Shown here: in pieces, positions 19,029 to 28,100 of the stretch
Layout of the letters: each line of letters opens with the position of its first letter
Numbering within the stretch: the stretch's first letter is position 1
Source of the DNA: Planctomycetaceae bacterium
Lineage (GTDB): Bacteria; Planctomycetota; Planctomycetia; Planctomycetales; Planctomycetaceae
NCBI GenBank assembly: GCA_018699955.1
Contig: JABISG010000074.1
Coordinates: forward strand, 1-64,000
DNA length: 64,000 nucleotides
Direction: 5' to 3'
Notes under the pieces: model-generated
Told to the model about the DNA's origin: nothing
Seen by the model: the letters and a program-made list of their open reading frames with translations, nothing else
Database searches by the model: none
Position numbers and translations under genes: made by a program

Positions 19029-19424
19029 GTGCCGAACAGACAACCGCAAACAACCGCCGTGCTACTCATCGCGCATGGCAGCCGCCGACAAGAGGCGAAC
19101 GACGACCTCGTTCGCCTGGCAGAGATTGTGCGCCAACGGCGGCCCGATGCGCTGGTGGAAGCCAGCTACCTGGAATTGGCTTCCCCGTCGATTCCCGAAG
19201 GTGCGCGGAACTGCATCGAACAGGGCGCACAGAAAGTCCTGATGCTCCCCTATTTCCTGTCCGCCGGCGCACACGTCGTCAGCGATTTGCAGCGATTCCG
19301 CGACGAACTGGCGGCCGAGTTTCCCGACGCCGAATTCACCCTCTGCCCACCGCTCGGCCTGCATCCGTTAATGGCCGACGTCGTCCTCGACCGATTGCAA
19401 ACAGGCGAAAGAGGCACTGAGTAA
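19029..19424 (+). CDS. CbiX-family sirohydrochlorin chelatase-like protein
   Basis: 131 residues from a GTG at 19029. The frame extends to an ATG at 18945, but that segment is a palindromic repeat (CTGCGATCCATTGGATCGCAG) and is unlikely to be coding. The short CbiX signature is present: LLIAHGSRRQEAND (metal-binding His) at the N-terminus, VEASYLELASPSI, and KVLMLPYFLSAGAHV with the second His. Short CbiX/SirB-type proteins insert cobalt or iron into sirohydrochlorin for cobalamin or sirohaem synthesis. No other tetrapyrrole gene is adjacent except the distant HemN-like protein. The start is uncertain as no ribosome site is visible. Confidence 0.83.
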   Translation: MPNRQPQTTAVLLIAHGSRRQEANDDLVRLAEIVRQRRPDALVEASYLELASPSIPEGARNCIEQGAQKVLMLPYFLSAGAHVVSDLQRFRDELAAEFPDAEFTLCPPLGLHPLMADVVLDRLQTGERGTE

Positions 19425-19434
19425 TTGCACCTAC

Positions 19435-20895
19435 TCATTCCTCATCCAAAACCGGAACGGGAAACAGTTTGCTCGGCACGCGGGCGTCGCGCATGACTCG
19501 TTCGATCTTTGCGATCAGGTCGGGATGTTTCGCAGCGACATCGTTCGCTTCGCCGGGGTCGGTTTTCAGGTTGTACAATTCGACCTTGAGACGGTTCGGG
19601 TTGTTCTTTCGCTGCAGCCCCTGCCGTACGCCTTTCCAATCGCCGACGCGCACCACCTGTTGGCCGCCGTAGCTGGGGAACTCCCAGTAGAGGTAATCGT
19701 GTTTTTTCTGCCGATCAGTTTGGCCGAGCAATGTCGGCGCAAAACTAACGCCGTCGATGCCGGACGGTGCTTCAATTCCCGCGACTTCGGCAATCGTCGG
19801 CATCACGTCCCAAAAGGCCGAGGGATGATCGGAGGTCGTTCCCGCTTTGATCTTGCCCGGCCAACGGGCAACCAGCGGCACGCGGATGCCTCCTTCATAA
19901 AGACTGCCTTTCAGCCCACGAAATGGGCCGGCCGACTCGAAGAAATCGGAATCGGAACCACCGAGTCGATTGTAAGTCGGGCCGTTATCGGACGAGAACA
20001 CCACCAGCGTGTTGTCGTCGAGTCCCAGCTCTTTCACCAACTCCGTAATCTTGCCGACATCGCGATCAAGATGGCTAATCATCGCAGCATAACCGGCCCG
20101 CGGAAACGGATGCTTCAAGTAGCCGCGATGCTTGTAGTCGGCTTCGGGAATCTTTCCCTTGTACTCCGCCAGCGATTTCTCAGTCACTTGAATCGAGAGG
20201 TGCGGAATTGCGAACGGCACATAGAGAAAGAACGGGCGGTCCTTGTTCGCGCGGATGAACTCGAGCGCCGTTTCGGTGAACTTGTCCTGCGAAAAGGTCT
20301 TGCCGTAAAGCGTGCGGTCGTTGCCTGGCAGAATCTCTTTCTTGTCGTTCCGCCACAGGAACTTTGGATAATGGTTGTGCGCATGCACCTGGCAGTTAAA
20401 CCCGTAGAACAAATCGAACCCCTGTCTGTTGGGGTCGCCGGTGGTGCCGAAATGTCCCAGCCCCCATTTGCCGATGGCCGCCGTCGCGTAACCGTGCGCC
20501 TGTAACATCTCACCGATGGTGAACTCACTTTTAGGAATGGGAAACTGTCCCGGGAATTCCCAGCCGTACTTTTCTTTCAGCGTCTGCAGATCCTTCGGGT
20601 TGCCATTCGAGCGGATGTAGGCATGACCGGGATGTTTGCCGGTCAACAGACAACAGCGCGACGGCGCACAAACCGCATTGCCCGAATAATGATTCGTGAA
20701 CCGAATGCCCTGTTTAGCGATGCGGTCAATGTTGGGAGTCTTAATCCACTTCTGGCCATAGCAACCCAATTCGGAATAACCGAGATCATCGGCCAACAGA
20801 TAAATCACATTCGGCCGCCGCTCGGCCGCTCGGGTGAATTCGAGTGAGGTGGCAAACGACGCAAGCACCAGCAGTGATGTCAGAAGAATTCTCAT
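19435..20895 (-). CDS. Arylsulfatase (S1 family, formylglycine type)
   Basis: 486 residues from the ATG at 20895 ([17 protein letters not shown]), giving a signal peptide; the frame upstream is open but crosses a palindromic repeat. The metal site begins with LADDLGY, and the catalytic cysteine that becomes formylglycine lies in CAPSR (Cys76). A further metal motif is FSSDNGPT. The closest family is arylsulfatase A-like enzymes acting on sulfated polysaccharides or aryl sulfates, of which planctomycetes carry many. It ends ten bases from the stop of the convergent CbiX-like gene. Confidence 0.92.
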   Translation of the reverse strand: MRILLTSLLVLASFATSLEFTRAAERRPNVIYLLADDLGYSELGCYGQKWIKTPNIDRIAKQGIRFTNHYSGNAVCAPSRCCLLTGKHPGHAYIRSNGNPKDLQTLKEKYGWEFPGQFPIPKSEFTIGEMLQAHGYATAAIGKWGLGHFGTTGDPNRQGFDLFYGFNCQVHAHNHYPKFLWRNDKKEILPGNDRTLYGKTFSQDKFTETALEFIRANKDRPFFLYVPFAIPHLSIQVTEKSLAEYKGKIPEADYKHRGYLKHPFPRAGYAAMISHLDRDVGKITELVKELGLDDNTLVVFSSDNGPTYNRLGGSDSDFFESAGPFRGLKGSLYEGGIRVPLVARWPGKIKAGTTSDHPSAFWDVMPTIAEVAGIEAPSGIDGVSFAPTLLGQTDRQKKHDYLYWEFPSYGGQQVVRVGDWKGVRQGLQRKNNPNRLKVELYNLKTDPGEANDVAAKHPDLIAKIERVMRDARVPSKLFPVPVLDEE

Positions 20896-20930
20896 CGAAC
20901 ATTTGCCTTTGTTGTCAATTTTTGAAGTCG

Positions 20931-20956
20931 TCTCGCGGGGCGTTGCCCCGCCGCTA
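20931..20956. repeat. Repeat family D copy 1 (GGGGCGTTGCCCC palindrome)
   Basis: TCGCGGGGCGTTGCCCCGCC forms a GC-rich hairpin between the cupin stop and the sulfatase start. A second copy with the same arms lies at 24076-24103. Confidence 0.6.
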
Positions 20957-20978
20957 AACGTGTCGCGGCGACAATCAC

Positions 20979-21347
20979 TCAAGTCTGGTCGATCTGATAA
21001 TGCAATGCGAGCCAAACTGTCGGTTGTGCCGGGTCGGTCCACTCGACGCGATGCCGACGGTGCGCCACGATGTTGATGAAGTCGCCCGGCTTTAACTCGT
21101 GGACATCGCGTTCATCCTCAAACCGCAGCCCGGCCGAACCGCTCAACAACACAACCCATTCATCGTCCTCTTGATCATACCATTCACCGGCAGCCGTTGC
21201 CTGTCCGGTCGAGACGATTCGTTCGAGACGAAAGTGACTGCCGCTGAGAAGTTTGTTGAACGACTCGTTGTCTGAGTTGGGCGAGATGCCGGCGAGGAGG
21301 TTATCCGGTAGAGAGTCGAAATCGCCGTTGTTGTCGCTGGATTGCAT
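20979..21347 (-). CDS. Cupin-domain protein
   Basis: 122 residues, a single small beta-barrel cupin. The core reads [30 protein letters not shown] with [19 protein letters not shown]. The canonical metal His pair of motif 1 is replaced by WYDQEDDEW, while HRRHRVEW supplies histidines in motif 2. Such cupins bind metals or small ligands or regulate partners. It starts nine bases after the squalene-hopene cyclase stop, so the two are probably co-transcribed. Confidence 0.82.
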   Translation of the reverse strand: MQSSDNNGDFDSLPDNLLAGISPNSDNESFNKLLSGSHFRLERIVSTGQATAAGEWYDQEDDEWVVLLSGSAGLRFEDERDVHELKPGDFINIVAHRRHRVEWTDPAQPTVWLALHYQIDQT

Positions 21348-21356
21348 TTGATTTAA

Positions 21357-23582
21357 TCAGCCGCGCAGGCGATCATACCGCGCCAATGCCATCAGCGGGA
21401 AGTAGATGCGGTAGAGGTGGTACTTGAGATAGAACACGCGCGGGAAACCGGTGCCGGTGAACTCCGGTTCGTCCCAGGTGCCGTCGGTTCTTTGATGGTC
21501 GAGCAAATACTGCACGCCCCGCGCGACGGCTTCGGAGTTGGTTTCGCCAGCCGCCATCAGGCCCATCAATGCCCACGCGGTTTGTGATGGGGTGACCGGT
21601 CCCTGTCCGCGCAGTTGGGGTTCGTCGTAACTTCGCGGTGTCTCGCCCCAGCCGCCGTTCTGCTGTTGCACCGACTTCAACCAAGCGGCTGCACTTTTCA
21701 AACGGCGATCAGTGGCCGGCACTCCAACGGCTTTCAGCCCGACAATCACCTGCCACGTCCCATACACATAGTTCACGCCCCAGCGGCCGTACCACGCATG
21801 ATCGGCCTCCTGATGTTTCCACACGAAATCGAGCGCGCGGTTCATCGCCGGGTGATCGGGCGAGGCGTTCAGCATGCCGAACATCTCCAGCACCCGTGCC
21901 GTTATGTCAGCCGTGCTGGGATCGATCATTGCGTTATGATCGGCGAACGGCACGCGGGTGAAGATTTCGCGGTCGTTGTCGGCATCGAACGCACCCCAAC
22001 CGCCGTCGCGGCTCTGCATGCTCAACATCCAACGGGCACCGCGCCAAATGGCCGTAAGAATGGGAGCCATCGAATCGATGTCATCGATCGCACTTTCGGC
22101 TGATCCCGAGCGACCCGCCAGAACGGCGGCGGCGTCTTTGTCGGCTTCATGCGGACTCCATTCATCGACGAGAAAGTCGGCCGCCCAACCAGAGGATGCT
22201 GGCAAACAGCGCGCCAACGCCATCAACACCATCGCCGTATCGTCCACGTCGGGGTAAAAGGCGTTATCAAATTCAAAGAACCAACCGCCCACCGGTTGGT
22301 CGGGGTTTCGCACCGACCAGTCACCTTGCTGCCGCACTTCTTTGGAAAGCAACCAATTCACCGACTGTTTGATTGCCGGGTGATCACGGGGTACGTCGGC
22401 TTCGCGGAGTGCGAGCGTGGTGATGGCCGTGTCCCACACCGGCGACTTACAAGGTTGCAGCCGCAGCGTGTCGCCGCTGGTGATCGACAGCTTTTCCAAC
22501 TCCGTCATTGCAGCCAACACTTCCGGCGAGTCGTCGTCGTAACCCAAGCATTTCAGCGCGACGACGCTCCAGACAATCGGCGGGAAGATCGCCCCCAGTC
22601 CGTCGCTGTTTTCAAACCGCGCGAGCATCCAGTCGGTGGCGCGACGGATCGCCAACTTCCGCAGCGGCTTAATGTGCAGCCGTTCCAGAGTCTTCCAGCC
22701 ACGGTCGAGACGGCTGAACAACTTTCGCCAGTCGATCCACGTTTTGCGGCTGACCGGATCGAGCGATTCGGCGGGCGGCATGCAAACCGGCAGGTCTTCC
22801 GGCAGACCGCAGAACAGTTCGGCAATTCCCTGTTCAGCCGAAAGTTTGCGAACCGGCTGAAACGCCCACAGCAAACTCAACGGGACAATGATCGTCCGCG
22901 ACCAGGCCGACATCTCGTAAATGTTCAGCGGCATCCATTTCGGAACGAGCATTAACTCCGGTGGCACGGCGGGACATTGCCGATAACAAATCTCACCGAG
23001 CAACGCCAGATAAAACCGTGTGAAGCTGTTGACCTTCTCGACACCGCCTGCAGCGAGAATCGCCTGACGAGCGCGAATCATGTATTCGGCCGCGGGATTG
23101 TGTCCGAGGATTTTCAGCGCGAAGTACGCTTTGACCGACGCGCTGATTTCCAGCGGTCCGCCGGGGTAAATCGCCCAACCCCCTTTGGGTAATTGTTGTT
23201 CGCAAATGTAGTTCCCGGCCAACCGCGACTGTTCGCTTTTCTCGCGCCCGAGAAAAGTCAGCAGCAGAATGTATTCCGATTCGAGAATCGTGTCGCCTTC
23301 CAACTCGCCGACCCAATAGCCATCGTCGTGTTGTTGCGCGAGCAGGTAGTCGGTGGTGGCGGCAATCGCTGCGCCCAAAGGGTCGCGACGCGTTTCGACC
23401 GGCAGTGTTTCTTCGGCGATCTTCGGATACGTCGGCACGCTCTTTGCTGCCGCGAAGTCGAAATCGAACCGCCGTCGTGGAGAGCCAAGCTCGCCTGCAC
23501 TCATCGCACGTACCTTCAGCAGAGAACGCGGAATCCTTCCCATCGCGGCCCGTCGTAACCGGGCCGTCTGCAGCAGAGCCAT
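21357..23582 (-). CDS. shc: Squalene-hopene cyclase
   Basis: 741 residues, somewhat longer than the usual 630-680 because of an N-terminal extension. The catalytic DVDDTA motif (445-448) that protonates squalene is intact. QW-type repeats are recognisable (QQHDDGYWVGELEGD, QLPKGGWAIYPGG, SRDGGWGAFD, QQNGGWGETPRSYD). It cyclises squalene to hopene, the first hopanoid step, on the inner membrane. No other hopanoid genes are in the window. The ATG at 23582 has no clear ribosome site; ATG at 23504 (MSAGELGSPRR, GAAGG upstream) is a plausible alternative. A cupin gene follows in the same direction. Confidence 0.93.
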   Translation of the reverse strand: MALLQTARLRRAAMGRIPRSLLKVRAMSAGELGSPRRRFDFDFAAAKSVPTYPKIAEETLPVETRRDPLGAAIAATTDYLLAQQHDDGYWVGELEGDTILESEYILLLTFLGREKSEQSRLAGNYICEQQLPKGGWAIYPGGPLEISASVKAYFALKILGHNPAAEYMIRARQAILAAGGVEKVNSFTRFYLALLGEICYRQCPAVPPELMLVPKWMPLNIYEMSAWSRTIIVPLSLLWAFQPVRKLSAEQGIAELFCGLPEDLPVCMPPAESLDPVSRKTWIDWRKLFSRLDRGWKTLERLHIKPLRKLAIRRATDWMLARFENSDGLGAIFPPIVWSVVALKCLGYDDDSPEVLAAMTELEKLSITSGDTLRLQPCKSPVWDTAITTLALREADVPRDHPAIKQSVNWLLSKEVRQQGDWSVRNPDQPVGGWFFEFDNAFYPDVDDTAMVLMALARCLPASSGWAADFLVDEWSPHEADKDAAAVLAGRSGSAESAIDDIDSMAPILTAIWRGARWMLSMQSRDGGWGAFDADNDREIFTRVPFADHNAMIDPSTADITARVLEMFGMLNASPDHPAMNRALDFVWKHQEADHAWYGRWGVNYVYGTWQVIVGLKAVGVPATDRRLKSAAAWLKSVQQQNGGWGETPRSYDEPQLRGQGPVTPSQTAWALMGLMAAGETNSEAVARGVQYLLDHQRTDGTWDEPEFTGTGFPRVFYLKYHLYRIYFPLMALARYDRLRG

Positions 23583-24075
23583 CTGCGCGCCAGAATGGTA
23601 AGTTGTCGCCGCAAACCGATCAAGTTCAGATCGTTACGTTGATATTTGTGGCGGGCGAGATGCCGCGTGACGGTGTCTTCTCTTGACGCAAAGGCGCGAA
23701 GGTGCAGAGTACCGCAGAGAAGAAACAAGAAGCAGCAGAAAGCATGGAAATTGAACGGCGTAAAGAAGTTTGACCGCGAAAAACGCGAATTGTCGCGAAT
23801 GAAATAGACTGTCTGCGTTCTTGCGTACTCCAGGCATGCCGAAATTATCCTGAGCCTTATTCGCACAGATTCGCGTTATTCGCGGTCACCCCATTTATTG
23901 GTTGAGGCCAAAGCCTTTAGTGGTTGAGGGCGAAGACAGTGCTGTGCCTAGCGGCACATTGTTATTTGTATTTCGGCCTGTCGGTGAACCTTTGCTGCTT
24001 CACCTATTCCGCAGCGCAGCTGAAATCGACTTGCGATGACCCTCTGGCTGTGAGAGACTGGAACAATACGTTACA

Positions 24076-24103
24076 TCTCACGCGGGGGTTGCCCCGCCGT
24101 AGA
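24076..24103. repeat. Repeat family D copy 2
   Basis: CGCGGGGGTTGCCCCGCCG hairpin, sharing its arms with the copy at 20931-20956. Confidence 0.6.
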
Positions 24104-24173
24104 ACAACTACTCGGCCAATCCATAGTCGATGGGTTGGGTGCCACTGGTGTATCATCGGTGTCACCCGCGCTG

Positions 24174-24199
24174 CACTGGCGAGCTGCCAGCGGCACCCC
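24174..24199. repeat. Repeat family C copy 1 (CACTGGC...GCCAG(T/C)GGCACC)
   Basis: CACTGGCGAGCTGCCAGCGG followed by CACCCC forms a hairpin. A reversed partial copy (GGTGCCACTGG) begins at 24139. Other copies are at 48861-48885 and 51419-51449. Confidence 0.6.
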
Positions 24200-24227
24200 T
24201 CATTTGGGCTTTGATGAGAAACTACAC

Positions 24228-25076
24228 ATGAAAAAGGCTGGTTCGATGAACGGGCGTATTGTGTCGCTGTTCGGGGTATTGTGTGCCGTCTCCCTGGCTG
24301 CTTCGGTCACGCCGGCTTCTGCGCAGGGGCTTATCTGGTCATTGCCGGCCGACGGAACGTGGGTTCGCTACGAAGGCAAGTACACGTACATCGAACGTCG
24401 CGAGAATTCGCCGGTGAAAGACATTGCTCCCTGGACGAAACACATCACCGTCAAATCGGTTGGCAGTGTGATGCGCGAATTCAAGGGAGAGATGGTCGCC
24501 TGCCGTTGGATCGAGATCATCATTGCCACGGGTCGCGACAGCGAAGCGGGCGTCGATACCGGCCCGCTGGGATTATGGAAGTACCGGGTGCTGGTGCCGG
24601 AACCGTCCGTCGCCGGAACATTGACTGCCGCCGATGGGATTCCGGTTTCGATGCTGCCCATTGTCGAGGGCTATCGCAAGTTGGGCAAGCGGCCGGTCGA
24701 GACAATCAAATCAACCGTGTTGCAGGTTTACCCGGTCATTTCGCTGTTGGAACATTACCGCCAGTGGGACGGCGATGCGGAAGCGGCCGCCGATCCCGGA
24801 ATCAAATTGGGCGCGGTCGAGGCAACCAAACGGGCGGCCAAGCTCGTCGTCGAAAGCCGTCGTTTTCGTTCGGCCAATACGGCCGACTTGTGGCTGAGCA
24901 AAGACGTGCCATTCGGTCTGGCGAAATGGAAGGCGACTGTTGTTCGCGAAGAGAAAGGCGCCCTGCGGCCTCGCTCGGAGTTTCAGGCGATCAGCGAACT
25001 GATCGAAGAAATGGAAGCCCGCGCCAGCGGCACCGATGCCGCAGCCGATCCGGATTTCGCTGCCGCAGCGAATTAA
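24228..25076 (+). CDS. Secreted protein of unknown function
   Basis: 282 residues from the ATG at 24228; an internal ATG at 24246 has AAGG nine bases upstream and is also possible. A signal peptide ends near PASAQG. The mature part starts LIWSLPADGTWVRYEGKYTYIE and is a beta-rich domain followed by a mixed segment with TADLWLSKDVPFGLAKWKATVVREE. This pattern, strand pairs ending in a statement of substrate handling, resembles lipoprotein-carrier-like folds, but I cannot name the family. A bidirectional terminator separates it from the convergent autotransporter. Confidence 0.75.
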   Translation: MKKAGSMNGRIVSLFGVLCAVSLAASVTPASAQGLIWSLPADGTWVRYEGKYTYIERRENSPVKDIAPWTKHITVKSVGSVMREFKGEMVACRWIEIIIATGRDSEAGVDTGPLGLWKYRVLVPEPSVAGTLTAADGIPVSMLPIVEGYRKLGKRPVETIKSTVLQVYPVISLLEHYRQWDGDAEAAADPGIKLGAVEATKRAAKLVVESRRFRSANTADLWLSKDVPFGLAKWKATVVREEKGALRPRSEFQAISELIEEMEARASGTDAAADPDFAAAAN

Positions 25077-25132
25077 ACGCTCCACTACCGCGTCGCGGCT
25101 AACCGAAGTTGTGTTGCGACATACCGAAATGA

Positions 25133-25167
25133 CACAGGCCCGGCTTCGCGAAGAAGCCGGGCCTGTG
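25133..25167. terminator. Bidirectional terminator between convergent genes
   Basis: A 15-bp perfect stem (CACAGGCCCGGCTTC with GAAGCCGGGCCTGTG) and a GCGAA loop lie between stops at 25076 and 25194. Confidence 0.8.
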
Positions 25168-25193
25168 GTATTTGATGAGATCGTGACTCCGAC

Positions 25194-28100
25194 TTACGGT
25201 GTGAGGTCGGTGCCGTTGATCCGAATCGTTCCGTTGATCAGACCGCCGTTCAACTCCTGGAAGTTCGATGCCGTGCCGGCACCATCGTTCTGTGTGACGT
25301 TGTCGTTTGCGGCGCCGTTGGAGCCGGAAAATGTCACGTTGTTGCCGGCGCCGTCGGCTATCACGGAGTACCCCGTGCTGTTGGTACCATTGAGGTCAAC
25401 CCGATTGCTGCTGAGAGTCAGGTTAAGCGCGTTACCCCCATTATCCGTATTGATGTTGAACCCGGACCGACCGGCCGAAAGCTGCCCGATGGTGAAGTTC
25501 TGGAACACGAGCGTCCCGGCTGCCTCGGTAACCTGGACACCATCTGCCGCATTCGCCAGATTTGAGATGACATTCGCGGCACCGGTGAAGTTGTAGTCGC
25601 CGGAGGAGTTGGCAATGGCGATACCGGTTGCCCCCGCCATGTCAATGGTCGTGTTTCCAAACGTCACCGTACCGATGGTATGACCATCGATATTGATGGC
25701 ATCACCCGCCGCGCTGGTGATGCTTGTTGTACCGAAGGTAAAGTTACCGGACGAAGCGGTAAGAATATCGATACTGCCACCACCGGCGAGGGTCGTCGTC
25801 CCGTCAAGCGAGTAGTTGCCGTCGGCATTGTTGAACACAACGCCTGGCCCCAACGTGGTTGTAACATCTCCATTGAAGTCGAGCGTTCCGGTGCCGTGGT
25901 TCAACACGTTGAGTGCCGCGTTGTTGGTTGCCTGGTTGATGGTGCTGTTCGTCAGGAAGCTGACCGATGACGTGCCTCCGCTGACGTCGAAGGAAACCCC
26001 CGTGGCGTTGATGTCGGTATCGGAGAAGGTGTAGGTCCCGTCTCCGCCGTCGATATCGATACCTTCCGTTCCCGTGAGTTCCATGTCGGCCGTAAAGTTA
26101 ATCGTTGAACCGGCACCATTCAGGAAGATACCCGTGCCGGTGCCGCTGTCGGCAATGGCATCGGCAGCGAGACTATCAAAAGTAATCGTTCCGCCGTTGC
26201 CCGTGTTTTCGATTCTGATCGCGTCGTTCGACGAATTCGCAATCGTGCCGGTGTAAGTCACGGACGGGGTTGCAGTGTTATCGCCACTGACGACGAACGC
26301 TGCTGCCGTCCGACCGCCGATGTTTGTGGTTGCTGCGAACACGAACGCTCCGTTCGATCCGCCGAGGATGTCGATACCGGCGGTGCCGCCCGTCAGCGAA
26401 TTCGTGCCGTCGAAGTCGTATGAGCCATCGGCGTTGTTGAACTGCATACCCAAACCGGTTGTCGCTGTGACATCGCCATCGAAGACCAGCGCGCCAGCGG
26501 TGTGGTCGTTGATGTTAACAGCCGTAGCCACGTTGGCGGTCTGTGTGATGGAACTGGCCGTCTCGAAGTTCACGTTCGCCGAGCTGGCATCGATATTAAA
26601 TGCGACACCCGTCGGATTGGTGATCGTGGTGTCGGTAAACGTGAAAGTACCGGCCGAAGCGGCGAGAATATCGACGCCGGCATCGCCCCCGTTGAGTACT
26701 GTCGTGCCATCAAACCGATAGATGCCGTCGGCATCGTTGAATTGCAAACCGGTACCGTTTGTCGCGGTGACAGTGCCGTCAACATCGACTGTACCGACGG
26801 AGTGGTCGTTCACGTTGACGGCAATCGCATTGTTGGCGGTCTGTGTGATGGAACTGTTCGTTTGGAAGTTCACATTCGCAAAGCTGGCATCGACGTTCAG
26901 CGCGGTCCCCGTGGGACTGGTAATTGTGGTGTCGGCAAACGTGAAGGTTCCCGACGAACCGTTGAGGATATCGATACCGGCGTCACCACCGTTAAGCGTG
27001 ACGGTGCCGGTGAAGTTGTAGGTACCGTCGGCGTCGTTAAATTGCAGACCGTCGTCGATGGTAGCGTTACCGGTTCCCGCGTATGTCATCGTACCGTTGT
27101 GGCCGTTGGTTACGTTAATCAGGCTTTGAGCGGCCCCCGCCGTCTTCGTCGCCGAACTGTCGGCCTGGAAGTTGATATTGGAGGTGCCGCCATTGATCTC
27201 GATAGCCGCCACGCCGGTGACATTTGTAATGTCGGTGTCGGTGAAGGTAAACGTACCGCTGCCGCCATCGATGTCGATGCCCTCAGCACCGGTCAATTCG
27301 GTATCGGCCGTGACGTTGACGTCTTGTCCGACGTTGTTCAGGAAGATACCGGTACCGGTGTCTGTAATGGCGTCGCCAACAGCACTGTTGAAGGTGACCG
27401 ATCCGGCGGCCCCCGTATTTTCGACTCGAATCGCGTTGTTCAATGCATTGACAATAGTGCCGGAGTAGGTCACTGTCGGTGCATCGACGTTGTTGCCGCT
27501 GACGACGAAGGCGTCTGCTGTCCGGGCCGTGATGCTCGTGGTCGCAGCAAAATTGAACGTTCCACTCGAACCGCCGAGGATATCGACACCGGCGTTTCCG
27601 CCATCGAGCGTCGTCGTGCCGGTGAAGCTGGAGTTACTATCGGCGTTGTTAAATTGCAGGCCGGTGCCGGCGTTGGCGTCGAGTGTGCCGGAGAAGTCTA
27701 CATTGCCGGACGTGGTGTTGAAGATGTTAACCAGGGCATTGTTGTTTCCGACGGCAACACCATGATTGATGTTTGCACCGAAATCGACCGTCGCACTACC
27801 GCTGTCAACGCGGAAGGTGTCGCTGCCGTTCGCCGTCTGCTGCACGAGACCGCCACCCACAACGAAGCTTCCGGTCAGCGTGTCAGCGCCCGCGCCGGAC
27901 GTGTCCTGCAGGAAGACAGCATTACCGTTCGCACCGCCACCGGCGTTAGAACCGGTGACATTCAACGTGGAAATGATGAAGTTCGCGCTGGAATCGACGA
28001 ATTCGATACCGCGACCCTGAGGAGTGGTGATGGTGGCGGTACCACCGATGGACAGCAACCCGGACGTCTCTTCGAGACGGATTCCGAACGTGGGACTGTT

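Larger units (their letters stand above)
23583..24227. other. Gene-poor region with inverted repeats
   Basis: No gene is supported here. An imperfect inverted repeat pairs GACCGCGAAAAACGCGAAT (near 23772) with ATTCGCGTTATTCGCGGTC (near 23868). A family D copy (24076-24103) and a family C copy (24174-24199) lie next to the following gene. The region seems to be an accumulation site for short dispersed repeats. Confidence 0.6.

Noticed and set aside
26000..27670. Regularly spaced repeats considered as a CRISPR-like array
   Set aside because: Repeat units are about 300 bases, coding and diverged, and belong to the autotransporter passenger.
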